From JAVBPT01 sp031549455 (GTDB lineage: Bacteria > Bacillota > Clostridia > Lachnospirales > JAKSVV01), in NCBI GenBank assembly GCA_031549455.1, contig JAVBPT010000028.1, positions 12,537-76,536 of the forward strand: a stretch of DNA of 64,000 bases, read 5' to 3'. The position numbers and the translations under genes were made by a program. Numbering within the stretch: position 1 is the first letter of the stretch; each line of letters begins with the position of its first letter. The notes beneath the pieces were generated by a model. The model made no database searches. It worked only from the letters and a program-made list of their open reading frames with translations, and had not been told where the DNA came from. Below, one piece after another: positions 25,534-34,302 of this stretch.

Positions 25534-26712
25534 CTAATACACCCCAAGATATCGTAATACATTTTCTTGGTTTCCTGTATCCGCCATTTGCTTAAGCTCT
25601 CTATATACAAGTTCTATATCATCCGTCTTAACATCTCTACCACCAAGACCGTATACATAATTTACAATCATTGGTTTTTCAGTTAACTCATATAGAGCAC
25701 TTCTGGTTTCTGTAAAAAGAGGCCCCCCTGCATCGCTAAACCCTTCACATTTATCCATAATTGCAACCGCTTTACATTTTGAAAGCACTCTTCTCAACTC
25801 CGCTTCCGGGAATGGTCTAAACACTCTTATCTTTATAAGTCCTACTTTTTCTCCCTTTTCCCTTAGTTCATTCACAACATGTTTTGCCGTTCCTGCAGTA
25901 GAATTGATCACCACAATAGCTCTTTCTGCGTCTTCCATTTTGTATTCTTCAATCATGTTGTAATGTCTGCCTGTTAATGCTCCAAATTCTTTGGAAACTT
26001 GTTTAATCACTTCTCTCGCTTCATGCATGGACTCAGCCTGTTGTCTTTTTTGTTCGAAGAAATAATTTGGTAGAACAAGTGGTCCTACTGCAATCGGTCT
26101 CTCCTTATTTAACATATATTCTTTCGGCGTATATTCTCCTACAAAGTTCTTTACCTCTTCATCCTCAAGAAGTTCAATTGTCTCGATTGCATGTGAAGTA
26201 ATGAAACCATCTTGACAGTTCATAACCGGCAAGCTTACTTTTTCATGTTCCGCAATGCGAACTGCCATGATCATATTGTCATAGGCTTCTTGATTATTTT
26301 CGGCATAAAGTTGTATCCATCCAGAATCCCTCGCCCCCATTGAATCCGTATGATCATTATGGATATTAATCGGAGCCGAAACCGCCCTATTTACTAAATT
26401 CAATACGATTGGCAGCTTTAGGCCCGAGGCAATATATAACATTTCCCACATAAGTGACATCCCATTTGAGGATGTAGCAGTGATGGCTCTTCCGCCCGCC
26501 GCAGATGCACCAATACATGCGCTCATTGCAGAGTGTTCGGATTCAACCGCCACAAATTCTGTGGTTACTAGACCATCATTTACAAAACTTGAAAAGTATT
26601 GTGGTATTTCTGTTGAAGGTGTAATTGGAAATGCTGCCACAACATGCGGATTGATTTGCTTCATTGCAATAGCAACCGCTTCATTTCCTGATAATTTATC
26701 TCTTTTAGCCAT
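25534..26712 (-). CDS. porA: Pyruvate:ferredoxin oxidoreductase, alpha subunit
   Basis: 392 residues; binds the pyrimidine side of TPP and forms the core with PorB. Typical start LSGNEAVAIAMKQINPHVVA followed by AAFPITPSTEIPQY, then the ATSSNGMSLMWEMLYIASGL region and the C-terminal LREKGEKVGLIKIRVFRPFP domain. Overlaps porD by 8 bases. GGAGGGAGG ribosome site. Confidence 0.94.
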   Translation of the reverse strand: MAKRDKLSGNEAVAIAMKQINPHVVAAFPITPSTEIPQYFSSFVNDGLVTTEFVAVESEHSAMSACIGASAAGGRAITATSSNGMSLMWEMLYIASGLKLPIVLNLVNRAVSAPINIHNDHTDSMGARDSGWIQLYAENNQEAYDNMIMAVRIAEHEKVSLPVMNCQDGFITSHAIETIELLEDEEVKNFVGEYTPKEYMLNKERPIAVGPLVLPNYFFEQKRQQAESMHEAREVIKQVSKEFGALTGRHYNMIEEYKMEDAERAIVVINSTAGTAKHVVNELREKGEKVGLIKIRVFRPFPEAELRRVLSKCKAVAIMDKCEGFSDAGGPLFTETRSALYELTEKPMIVNYVYGLGGRDVKTDDIELVYRELKQMADTGNQENVLRYLGVY

Positions 26713-27019
26713 TTTGTCCTCCCTCCATTACTTTCATTTCGATTGCGCCAAACGGACAGGTCTTTGCGCAAGCACCGCATCCCTTGCAATGTTTGTAGTC
26801 AAACTCTCCTCTTTTCCCATCTTTAACAGGTATTGAAGAATCCGGACAGATCGGTGGACAAAACATACATTGTTTGCATTTTTCCCAATTGATCACAGGC
26901 TTAATAGCGCTCCATCCCCCCGTATCATATTCTTCTGCATTTCCGGTACATCTTACCATCCCACCAGGACTGGATTCTTGCCATTTTGTATAAGGCGCTA
27001 AAATATCTTTGTTTTCCAT
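26705..27019 (-). CDS. porD: Pyruvate:ferredoxin oxidoreductase, delta (ferredoxin-like) subunit
   Basis: 104-residue subunit carrying two [4Fe-4S] clusters: CKQCMFCPPICP and CKGCGACAKTCPFGAIE. It passes electrons from the PorB cluster to ferredoxin. Its ATG directly overlaps the porG stop (TAATG) and it overlaps porA by 8 bases, indicating tight translational coupling. Confidence 0.94.
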   Translation of the reverse strand: MENKDILAPYTKWQESSPGGMVRCTGNAEEYDTGGWSAIKPVINWEKCKQCMFCPPICPDSSIPVKDGKRGEFDYKHCKGCGACAKTCPFGAIEMKVMEGGQNG

Positions 27020-27591
27020 TATCGTACCTCCATATATCCTCTCTTTAATGCTTTCATATTGGGCTCAATGACTTGTGGCTTGCTTTTAAATTTATGTTTA
27101 AACGAGTTTTCCATTGATCCAAAAAACTGTGTCTCATCCATAATTTCTGCAACCTTGACAACAGCGCCAAGGGTTGGCGTATTGGGAAAGCTTTTTCCGA
27201 GTTCTTCTGTGGATATCTTATCCGCATCCACTGTATACACTCTTCCACTAAATCCTTTTATTTTTGATTTGATTTCTTCTGTTGGTTTATTGGTGCTCAC
27301 AATAATCGCACCATCTGCTTTTAATCCTTCTGCTACATTGATAACGTCCAATAGTGTGTCATCCACCACAACCACATAATCTGGTTCATATATATTGGAA
27401 TGAATGGTAATGGGTTCATCACTAATCCTGTTATATGCTGTGATCGGCGCCCCCATTCTCTCTGGCCCATATTCAGGAAATCCCTGAATATATTTTCCAG
27501 TATCAAAAGCCGCTTCTGCAAGAAGCAATGATGCCGTCTTGGCCCCTTGTCCGCCTCTTCCATGCCATCTAAACTCTACCATTTTGCTCAT
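27019..27591 (-). CDS. porG: Pyruvate:ferredoxin oxidoreductase, gamma subunit
   Basis: 190 residues with the gamma-subunit signature RWHGRGGQGAKTASLLLAEA and PEYGPERMGAPITAYNRISD. First gene of the porG-porD-porA-porB operon. Many Clostridia use a single-chain PFOR instead; the split form here is the type common in archaea and thermophilic bacteria but also found in some Clostridia. AGGAGG ribosome site. Confidence 0.93.
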   Translation of the reverse strand: MSKMVEFRWHGRGGQGAKTASLLLAEAAFDTGKYIQGFPEYGPERMGAPITAYNRISDEPITIHSNIYEPDYVVVVDDTLLDVINVAEGLKADGAIIVSTNKPTEEIKSKIKGFSGRVYTVDADKISTEELGKSFPNTPTLGAVVKVAEIMDETQFFGSMENSFKHKFKSKPQVIEPNMKALKRGYMEVR

Positions 27592-27616
27592 GTATTCCTC
27601 CTATTTACTTTGTATT

Positions 27617-27646
27617 ATACCCGAATGAGTATCTGTTTATGAACAG
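27617..27646 (-). promoter_or_regulatory. Two palindromes in the porG leader
   Basis: On the plus strand ATACCCGAATGAGTAT (27617-27632, near-palindromic ATACYC/GRGTAT) is followed at once by CTGTTTATGAACAG (27633-27646, CTGTT/AACAG). The first overlaps a TATAAT-like element (27614-27619). Both lie downstream of the main promoter and are candidate operator sites; no regulator family is assigned. Confidence 0.4.
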
Positions 27647-27655
27647 TCTTATTTA

Positions 27656-27683
27656 AGCATATCATTTATTTTACAAGTGTCAA
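27656..27683 (-). promoter_or_regulatory. Promoter of por operon
   Basis: Minus strand TTGACA (27678-27683), 16-bp spacer, TATGCT (27656-27661). Consensus -35. A weaker second -10 (TATAAT at 27614-27619) lies nearer the gene. Confidence 0.65.
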
Positions 27684-27707
27684 GAAAAAATTTAGCGGAT
27701 GATTTTC

Positions 27708-27736
27708 TTGACTTTTAATAAAATCTATTGTATCTT
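27708..27736 (+). promoter_or_regulatory. Promoter of unknown gene-htpG operon
   Basis: TTGACT (27708-27713), 17-bp spacer, TATCTT (27731-27736), 33 bases before the ATG at 27769. Divergent from the por promoter with 24 bp between the two -35 elements. Confidence 0.6.
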
Positions 27737-27768
27737 TTACATAATAATAAACGTAGATAGGAGAGACT

Positions 27769-28731
27769 ATGTATTTAAAAATGTTGCTTAGCGCAGAGGA
27801 TACTCAAAACCTAGAAGAATTTTATATGGCTCTTAAAGTTTCAGAGAATCCTGACTTTGAATCAATGGATAAAAGTGAACTCATTGAGAAGATTGATGAA
27901 TTTTATAAGTCAAATATGACCTATATTTTAGAAAGGTGTACTCTGTCTTCTCTCAAAACATTAAAAAAACTTGTGAGTGAGGAGGCTATTGATTACGAAA
28001 CCTTTGATCCCGGGTTGGTGGATGATCTCGCACGTCTGAACATGATTTTCTTAATTCATGCCAATAGCTCAAATCCAAGTATTGATGTGCCAGAAGATTT
28101 GGTGGACATAATCAAAAGAAGCCTGACCGATAAACTCCTTGAATCCACAAAATACAATGAAGAAAACACCGATGTGATCAACGGCATTATTTACTATTAT
28201 GGTTGCCTCTTTGAAAGCAAATTTAATGAAATCTTCCACACTGTAACCGGGAGGAAGATTGACGTGACTGATATCATCATGAATCATACAATCAATGATA
28301 AGGACTGTGCGATCATTTCCTCCGTTGAGACGGACGAACAGATTATTATCTTCAGTCAGATTGCAGATGAACTAGGAGATATGCTTCTGGATGACATTGA
28401 AGCCACCTTCAATAAAACCATCTACAATGATGCTCTGCATTACACGCTTTACTCCAAAGAAAAATACCAAAGCCAGGGCGAAGATATTGTGGGGTATTTT
28501 ATAAGTGAAGTGCTAAAGGTGTATGACGTCCTTGAAATTGACGAACTGGGTATGATGTTTGACCGTATCTTTGTCCTCTATAATCTCGGAAAGAGTTTTC
28601 CGGAGATTTTGGATATGATTTCTTCCGACTTTGATATCAAAGGAAATGATCTAAAAAACATTGGTACCGTTTTAAAAGAATATTTTTCAAATATCCCAAA
28701 ATGGGAGCTAAGAGGAAACACAGAAAAGTAG
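27769..28731 (+). CDS. Unknown 320-residue protein upstream of htpG
   Basis: Not recognised. The protein is acidic, soluble and looks mostly helical, without signal peptide, membrane segment or Cys/His clusters. The C-terminal ~80 residues (DRIFVLYNLGKSFPEILDMI) look like a compact helical domain. It ends 9 bp before htpG and the two share a promoter and a terminator, so a link to Hsp90 (client, cochaperone or stress regulator) is a fair inference. AGGAGAG ribosome site. Confidence 0.75.
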   Translation: MYLKMLLSAEDTQNLEEFYMALKVSENPDFESMDKSELIEKIDEFYKSNMTYILERCTLSSLKTLKKLVSEEAIDYETFDPGLVDDLARLNMIFLIHANSSNPSIDVPEDLVDIIKRSLTDKLLESTKYNEENTDVINGIIYYYGCLFESKFNEIFHTVTGRKIDVTDIIMNHTINDKDCAIISSVETDEQIIIFSQIADELGDMLLDDIEATFNKTIYNDALHYTLYSKEKYQSQGEDIVGYFISEVLKVYDVLEIDELGMMFDRIFVLYNLGKSFPEILDMISSDFDIKGNDLKNIGTVLKEYFSNIPKWELRGNTEK

Positions 28732-28740
28732 GAGGAACTT

Positions 28741-30582
28741 ATGCAAAAAGGTAAACTTTCCATTCATAGTGAAAATATATTTCCGATTATTAAAAAGTGG
28801 CTATATTCAGATATGGACATTTTCGTGCGTGAACTTGTCTCCAATGCTACGGATGCGATTACAAAACTCGAGAAACTACGCATACTAGGAGAAGCGCAGA
28901 AAAATGATGAGGAATATTGTATTCAAATTGAGATTGATAAGGAGCAAAGAACCATCTCTTTTACGGACAACGGAATTGGTATGACCGAAGAAGAGATTGA
29001 TAAGTATATTAATCAGATTGCTTTTTCCGGAGCCGCTGAGTTTCTTGAAAAGTACTCAAAAAAAGAATCCGATGATGCAATTATCGGACATTTTGGACTT
29101 GGCTTTTATTCTTGTTTTATGGTAAGTGAATCTGTCACAATCGATACACTTTCTTATCAAGAAGGGGCAAAAGCTGTTCAATGGAGCTGCGCTGGTGATA
29201 CTGATTACACCACCCAAGATTCTGATAGAAAAAAAACCGGGACCACAATTACACTTCATATTAACGAAGAGGGAAAAAAGTTCTTAGAGATCTATGAACT
29301 TAATAATGTGGTCAGAAATTATTGTAGTTACATGCCTTATAAAATTGTTGTAAAAGAAAAGGGAAGCACACTAGAAGAAAAACCCGTGAACGAAAAAGAA
29401 CCGCTATGGATTAAGAACCCAAAGGACTGCACAGATGAAGAATACAAAGAGTTCTACCATGCAAACTTTATGGACCTTAAGGACCCGCTATTCTGGATTC
29501 ATTTAAATATGGATTTTCCGGTTAAACTTCAAGGCATCCTATATTTTCCGAACTTTTCACATGAGTACGAACTAAACGAGGGAGAAGTGAAACTTTTCTC
29601 AAACCGTGTCTATGTTGCAGATAACATTAAAGAAGTGATTCCCGAATTTTTACTCTTACTAAAAGGGATGATTGATTGCCCAGAGCTTCCGCTTAATGTT
29701 TCTCGAAGTTTCTTACAAACCGATGAATATGTAACCAAAATTTCAAAATACATTGTGAAAAAAGTAAGCGATAAGCTTGTGTCCCTACACAATACAAACC
29801 TAACGGAATATCAAACCATTTGGGAAAGCCTTGGTTCCTTCATCAAATACTCCTGCTTAAGAGATGAAAACTTTTATGAGAAGGTAAAAGATATATTGCT
29901 TGCTAAAACCATTCAGGGAGAATGGACCCCAATTGTGGATTATGCAAACACGCTCGAGAGTGCCGAATACCAAAAGACGATCTACTATGCCACAAATCCG
30001 GAAAAGGAATCAACCTATATCAAACTCTTCAAAGAATCTGGCCAAAATGCACTTATCCTCAATTCAAACTTTGATACACACTTTATTGCTTTCCTAGAAA
30101 TGAAAATGCCAAATCTAAAGTTTGCCAGGATTGATTCAAATATAAATGTGGTTGTCAAGAAAGAAGGAATAGACGAAGATACACTCAAGAAATTTTCCAC
30201 AACCCTAAAAGAGATTTTTACAAAGTTTGTTCCAACCATAAAAGACTTGGACGTACGAGCCGAGAATTTTAACTCTACCGATGTGACCGGCATGCTCCTG
30301 ATCTCAGAAAATGGTAGAAGAATGCAAGAAATGTTCAAAATGTATGGCAAAACAAATCCATTTATGAATGCACCTATTGAAAAAACGTTGGCGCTAAACA
30401 CAAACAACGATCTTGTAAAATATATCCTGGACAATAAAGATAAATTGGAGGAAAACAAACTCAATATGCTTTGTAACCAAATTTATGATATTGCAAGATT
30501 AACCAATGAGGGACTTTCCGAAGAGGATATGGATTCATTTATTAAACGAAATAATACATTGCTGAGTATAATGATTAAATAA
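28741..30582 (+). CDS. htpG: Hsp90-family molecular chaperone
   Basis: 613-residue ATP-dependent chaperone. N-terminal GHKL ATPase: IFVRELVSNATDAITKL (catalytic Glu, Mg-binding Asn), TDNGIGMT, and GHFGLGFYSCFMVS. Middle domain carries PLNVSRSFLQ with the ATP-contacting Arg. The C-terminal dimerisation domain (about 500-613) ends without an MEEVD tail, as in bacteria. It is the second gene of a two-gene plus-strand operon and is followed by an intrinsic terminator. Confidence 0.96.
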   Translation: MQKGKLSIHSENIFPIIKKWLYSDMDIFVRELVSNATDAITKLEKLRILGEAQKNDEEYCIQIEIDKEQRTISFTDNGIGMTEEEIDKYINQIAFSGAAEFLEKYSKKESDDAIIGHFGLGFYSCFMVSESVTIDTLSYQEGAKAVQWSCAGDTDYTTQDSDRKKTGTTITLHINEEGKKFLEIYELNNVVRNYCSYMPYKIVVKEKGSTLEEKPVNEKEPLWIKNPKDCTDEEYKEFYHANFMDLKDPLFWIHLNMDFPVKLQGILYFPNFSHEYELNEGEVKLFSNRVYVADNIKEVIPEFLLLLKGMIDCPELPLNVSRSFLQTDEYVTKISKYIVKKVSDKLVSLHNTNLTEYQTIWESLGSFIKYSCLRDENFYEKVKDILLAKTIQGEWTPIVDYANTLESAEYQKTIYYATNPEKESTYIKLFKESGQNALILNSNFDTHFIAFLEMKMPNLKFARIDSNINVVVKKEGIDEDTLKKFSTTLKEIFTKFVPTIKDLDVRAENFNSTDVTGMLLISENGRRMQEMFKMYGKTNPFMNAPIEKTLALNTNNDLVKYILDNKDKLEENKLNMLCNQIYDIARLTNEGLSEEDMDSFIKRNNTLLSIMIK

Positions 30583-30587
30583 AGTAA

Positions 30588-30619
30588 GACCTATGCGCCA
30601 GAAGCCATAGGCCTTTTTT
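30588..30619 (+). terminator. Terminator of htpG operon
   Basis: CCTATG, 10-nt loop, CATAGGCC then six Ts. Situated between convergent htpG and spoIIE. Confidence 0.75.
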
Positions 30620-30622
30620 AAT

Positions 30623-32935
30623 CTACTTAACTTTTACCGCCAAAATTGTCATATCGTCTTTAATGAAGTTATATTTTAAAATCTTATCTGATAAAATATC
30701 CACCACATCTTGTATTTCACGCTCATCCATTCGGATGGATTCAATCATGGAACAGAAGTATTCCTCCTTCTTATCTGCACTATTAATGTTGTCAATTGCA
30801 CCATCTGTAATCATAATAATGGTATCATCCTTTTTTAACATTCCGTCCATTACCTTGGTCTCAATGTTGTCAAGAATGCCAACCGGCAGATTCTCAGAAC
30901 GTACAATATTCACTCCATCATTTCTCTTAATAAATGTCATTACGCTACCATTCTTAATAAATTTTGAAAATCCTGTATATAGGTCAATGATACAAGTGTC
31001 CAGCGTCGTAAAGAATTCTTTATTATTGCTGATTAAGACACTATTAATAATATCCACCACAAATTCTTCTCTAAAGTTTGAAGCTGTTAAATATTCTAAT
31101 AACTCAAGTGCAAGCTTGCTCTCTCTCTTCGCATTTTCCCCCATGCCCATTCCGTCTGAAACCGCAACAAGAGCCTGTCCGTTTGGAAAGTTCATCACAC
31201 AGTAGCTGTCTCCGCATACACTATTATCCTTCGCAATCTGATAGATTCCGTACTCAAGTGTATACTTCTCCTTCTCTACAATCTTAAACCGTATTTGATC
31301 CCGTGTTTCACTACTGTATGCAACTTTAGCCAACTTACCAGTCGCACGCGAACAGATTTCTAAAATTCGCTTTAAGTTCTCCTCATCTTTTCTATGAATG
31401 ACCATGTCAATTTCATATCGTTCCTGCTCATTTGAAATAACGACAATATCCTCAAGGTAAATATCTAATCTTTCCAACTCTTCCTTTATCTGATCCTCAA
31501 TATGCGTCCTAAATATTTTGTAAGTCAGAATATCATCTGAGAGTTTGTCGATAATCTCCCCCGTTTCAAAAAGATACTTCGAGAACATTTGCTTTGCCTT
31601 TTGCATTTTATTTTCAAGATATCTACTTTCCTCCAGCTTTCTACTCTCATCATAAATTTCTTGATAAATCCGCTCGCTGTTCTTACAAATTTCTCCAAAT
31701 TTCGCTTCCTCTTTATACTCCGCTTCCTCCTGAACTACATTAAAAATCTCCAGAATGGACTTATAGGTACTGTAGAAGTTTTCCTCCCAACATTTCTCTT
31801 TCTGATCACAACCATCGCAAATATTTCTGATTGTATTATCGATGAGATTTTTGTTCTCATCTTTTGCCTTATCCTGTTCGCCTAGCTTTTCAAATATTTT
31901 AGAGATATATTTAAACTTAGAACTATAATCCAGAAGCCTTGTGCTAATTCGTTCTTTTACCTTGATGTAGTACTCCTTTCGCCTGATTTTAATACTTTCC
32001 TCATACATTCTCTCAAGAGTCTCAAACACCCTTTCCGGTATCAAAATGAAGAAAATTTGTGCCGCCAGAATGGTGCTGATAAAGTTAAGTGAGGTGAATA
32101 TACTATCCGAATACAATGCATTCACCAATAAGACAAAAATGGTGAATATAAAAGAATACATCAGCTTATTTACCTTTTTAAATAATCCCATAATAATTCC
32201 AATAAGAGATAAAATGGACATGTTAATATGATATCCCTCTCCAATGAGTAACGTTATCGAAAAAATGGTCCCAGACAATCCCCCAACAATGCTTCCGCCC
32301 GCTCTCGTTAACACCTGAATTAAAAGAAAGATGAGTATTTCTTGTAGATAAACGCCATAGATATAAATATCTTGCATTCCGATTAAACAGGCCACCGCAA
32401 GGAAAGAGCAGCTCACCACAACCTCTGTGCTTAAGTAGGTGAGGTTTCGTACATTCAGCATATACTTCATTGCTTTATTTAAAATAATGGAGGAGGTAAA
32501 AATCAATAAAAATTGTACAACAGCAATCCCAAATGTTATGAGTGATCCATTTAAAAACAGAAAGTCAATGATTATGCTAATGGCCAAAAACAAGGATGCA
32601 TATTTTAGTGTAACATAAAAAATGGGCTTTTCTTTTTGTTCCTTACCACCAATATGAGTCGTAACCAGAATAAGAAAAAACAATTTAAGTAGAATGTCAT
32701 ACTTTCCTGCACTAACCACACCCAGGAGAAGAATTACATCCAAAATGACTGTTCGTATTTTATTTTTAGAGCAAATAATAAGATAGGGAACTGAAAAAAT
32801 CACAAAACCAGATGCAAAATTGATCCTGCTAATAAAAAATCCAAGAACAGAAAATAAAATAATTTTAGAATTTAACATTTTATATTTTAAGCTTAACTGC
32901 TCAATAATCTTATTCATTCTTAATCGTTCTTCCAT
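30623..32935 (-). CDS. spoIIE: Stage II sporulation protein E (PP2C phosphatase)
   Basis: About 770 residues. The N-terminal ~300 residues hold about ten membrane segments; a central domain follows (about 320-560, with CDGCDQKEKCWEENF) and the C-terminal PP2C-type Ser/Thr phosphatase has VSDGMGMGENAKRESKLALE, TIIMITDGAIDNI and DDMTILAVK with metal-binding Asps. It dephosphorylates the anti-anti-sigma SpoIIAA to release sigma-F in the forespore. The start is the ATG at 32933-32935 behind TTGGAGG; an in-frame TTG upstream is part of that site. The order yabP-yabQ-divIC-spoIIE matches Bacillus, without yabR. Confidence 0.95.
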   Translation of the reverse strand: MEERLRMNKIIEQLSLKYKMLNSKIILFSVLGFFISRINFASGFVIFSVPYLIICSKNKIRTVILDVILLLGVVSAGKYDILLKLFFLILVTTHIGGKEQKEKPIFYVTLKYASLFLAISIIIDFLFLNGSLITFGIAVVQFLLIFTSSIILNKAMKYMLNVRNLTYLSTEVVVSCSFLAVACLIGMQDIYIYGVYLQEILIFLLIQVLTRAGGSIVGGLSGTIFSITLLIGEGYHINMSILSLIGIIMGLFKKVNKLMYSFIFTIFVLLVNALYSDSIFTSLNFISTILAAQIFFILIPERVFETLERMYEESIKIRRKEYYIKVKERISTRLLDYSSKFKYISKIFEKLGEQDKAKDENKNLIDNTIRNICDGCDQKEKCWEENFYSTYKSILEIFNVVQEEAEYKEEAKFGEICKNSERIYQEIYDESRKLEESRYLENKMQKAKQMFSKYLFETGEIIDKLSDDILTYKIFRTHIEDQIKEELERLDIYLEDIVVISNEQERYEIDMVIHRKDEENLKRILEICSRATGKLAKVAYSSETRDQIRFKIVEKEKYTLEYGIYQIAKDNSVCGDSYCVMNFPNGQALVAVSDGMGMGENAKRESKLALELLEYLTASNFREEFVVDIINSVLISNNKEFFTTLDTCIIDLYTGFSKFIKNGSVMTFIKRNDGVNIVRSENLPVGILDNIETKVMDGMLKKDDTIIMITDGAIDNINSADKKEEYFCSMIESIRMDEREIQDVVDILSDKILKYNFIKDDMTILAVKVK

Positions 32936-32958
32936 AATAGCCTCCAAAAGTTATCCTT

Positions 32959-33036
32959 ACTATAACTTTTTAGATTCTATTTTCTTGGCAGAATTTGTCG
33001 TCTAAACCCCAAAATAGTTTGACTTTATTCAACAAA
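32959..33036 (-). promoter_or_regulatory. Candidate Spo0A-controlled promoter of spoIIE
   Basis: Minus strand TATAGT (32959-32964) lies 21 bp from CTGCCA (32986-32991), the unusual spacing known for Spo0A-activated sigma-A promoters such as Bacillus spoIIE. Two 0A-box-like sequences lie upstream: TTTGTCGTCT on the plus strand (32994-33003) and TTTGTTGAATAAA on the minus strand (33024-33036), one mismatch from TTTGTCGAATAA. Inference from pattern only. Confidence 0.5.
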
Positions 33037-33057
33037 AAAATGAAACAAAGTTTCATT
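33036..33057 (-). terminator. Terminator after divIC
   Basis: Minus strand ATGAAAC, loop TTT, GTTTCAT then TTTTTTG. It overlaps the last codons of divIC. Confidence 0.75.
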
Positions 33058-33370
33058 TTTCCTCAATCATAAATACAATATCATTTGGCATCACAAGATC
33101 CGCTTCCTCTCTTGCGATTTTTTCCATATATTCATCTGTATTATAATAAATCATTTGTGCCTTTTTTAAATTAAGTTCTCTTTTCTTTATACTCAAATCA
33201 TCCTTTAGCTTCTCAACCTCTTTATCATATCTCTTATTTACTTCCGAAAGTCTTGCATAGGCCAAGCTAAACCAAGAAAAAAGTGCTACAACAATTATGG
33301 CTTGAAACAACAGCATTCTATTTCTATTCCTGCGTTTCTTGCTTTTTTTAATCCTCTCATCCGTTTTCAT
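33053..33370 (-). CDS. divIC: DivIC/FtsB-family septum formation initiator
   Basis: About 105 residues: very basic N-terminus (KKSKKRRNRNR), one membrane segment (about 20-38), then a coiled coil (about 40-80) and a short outer tail, the standard FtsB/DivIC layout. It recruits late division proteins and stabilises FtsL. Position next to yabQ and spoIIE matches Bacillus divIC. The start is uncertain: ATG at 33368-33370 has a weak GTGGTG in front; another ATG lies 12 bases upstream. Terminator hairpin overlaps the 3' end. Confidence 0.85.
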   Translation of the reverse strand: MKTDERIKKSKKRRNRNRMLLFQAIIVVALFSWFSLAYARLSEVNKRYDKEVEKLKDDLSIKKRELNLKKAQMIYYNTDEYMEKIAREEADLVMPNDIVFMIEEK

Positions 33371-33394
33371 AACACACCACATCTTAGTACAATA

Positions 33395-33988
33395 CTAACA
33401 CTTTTTTTTAAATTGTAAAGACTTTTCCTTCATTTTGGCTCTGTCTTTTCTTTTAAATTCTCTCTTTGCCAGCTGTTTTTCCCTCTTTCCCTCTTTTTGC
33501 TTTTCTTTCTTTTCCTTTTTTCGCCTTAACTTTTCATGCTTTTGTTTTTTTCTGTCCTTCCTCTTTGCCTGTTTTTTTCGTTTATTCTCTTTAGCTTTAT
33601 CAAACAGCTTTTCAAACATTTTTCGGACGAAGTTGAAAGAAATTCTAATATACTTATAGACAAAGTCGAAAGTTCCTATGATTGTATCTAGTATTACCGT
33701 GTGGATAGGGCGGAGGACTTTTGTGATGAAGGTAAAGTTAATCATGACACCACATAATGTGCCAAAAAGAATATGTATTCTGATTTGCCCCTGGTTTGTA
33801 TAGATGATATAAACCAGAAAAGTAATTGTGACAAGAATCCAAAACATGAGATCCTCGATTGCTTCAATTAGCTTAAAATGTTTAATTTTCTCTCTGATAA
33901 TAATAAAGGCATCATATATGATTGCATATATTAAGCCCAATATTACGGATATTAAGAAAATGGCAAGCTCACCCTGTATGATATGCAT
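33395..33988 (-). CDS. yabQ: Spore cortex biosynthesis protein YabQ
   Basis: 197 residues. The N-terminal part has several membrane segments (about 7-27, 48-66, 70-92) with the YabQ motifs GLIYAIIYDAFIIIREK and EDLMFWILVT. In Bacillus YabQ sits in the outer forespore membrane under sigma-E control and is needed for cortex. Odd: the last ~70 residues are an almost unbroken Lys/Arg/Glu-rich tail, far longer and more basic than in Bacillus, ending in Cys. It follows yabP by 2 bp; no strong ribosome site, so translation is probably coupled to yabP. Confidence 0.88.
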   Translation of the reverse strand: MHIIQGELAIFLISVILGLIYAIIYDAFIIIREKIKHFKLIEAIEDLMFWILVTITFLVYIIYTNQGQIRIHILFGTLCGVMINFTFITKVLRPIHTVILDTIIGTFDFVYKYIRISFNFVRKMFEKLFDKAKENKRKKQAKRKDRKKQKHEKLRRKKEKKEKQKEGKREKQLAKREFKRKDRAKMKEKSLQFKKKC

Positions 33989-33990
33989 AC

Positions 33991-34281
33991 TTATTTAAAC
34001 AACTTTTGTAGGAGAGACGTTCTTCCAACATGATGGTTATCAGAATACAACAAACCATCTATGCTACCATTTACACTAAGCTCACCCATTTCAAGGTTCA
34101 ACTTATCAATATGAAGTTCACTTCCCTTAATTGTCAAAACTCCTTTTTCTGTATCTGCTACAATACTAGAATCGTCAAAGTTAAAAACCTCTTTTACTCC
34201 GCTTGCATTCAATCTATTTCTGCTCGAAAGTTCAAGTCCGTGATCTGCATCGGTATGTGCTTTCTTTTCACTTAAAATCAT
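33991..34281 (-). CDS. yabP: Sporulation protein YabP
   Basis: About 96-residue YabP/YqfC-family protein, needed with YabQ for a sigma-E-stage step in spore formation. It shows the short beta-strand pattern of the family (GVLTIKGSELHIDKLNLEMG, then ELSVNGSIDGLLY). The start is the ATG at 34279-34281 behind TGGAGG; an in-frame ATG 12 bases upstream precedes that site and is rejected. A sigma-E-like promoter lies just upstream. Confidence 0.9.
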   Translation of the reverse strand: MILSEKKAHTDADHGLELSSRNRLNASGVKEVFNFDDSSIVADTEKGVLTIKGSELHIDKLNLEMGELSVNGSIDGLLYSDNHHVGRTSLLQKLFK

Positions 34282-34302
34282 AAATACCTCCATTTTTTTG
34301 TT

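Noticed and set aside
30015..30464. 149-codon minus-strand open frame inside htpG
   Set aside because: Antisense shadow; htpG is complete and conserved here.
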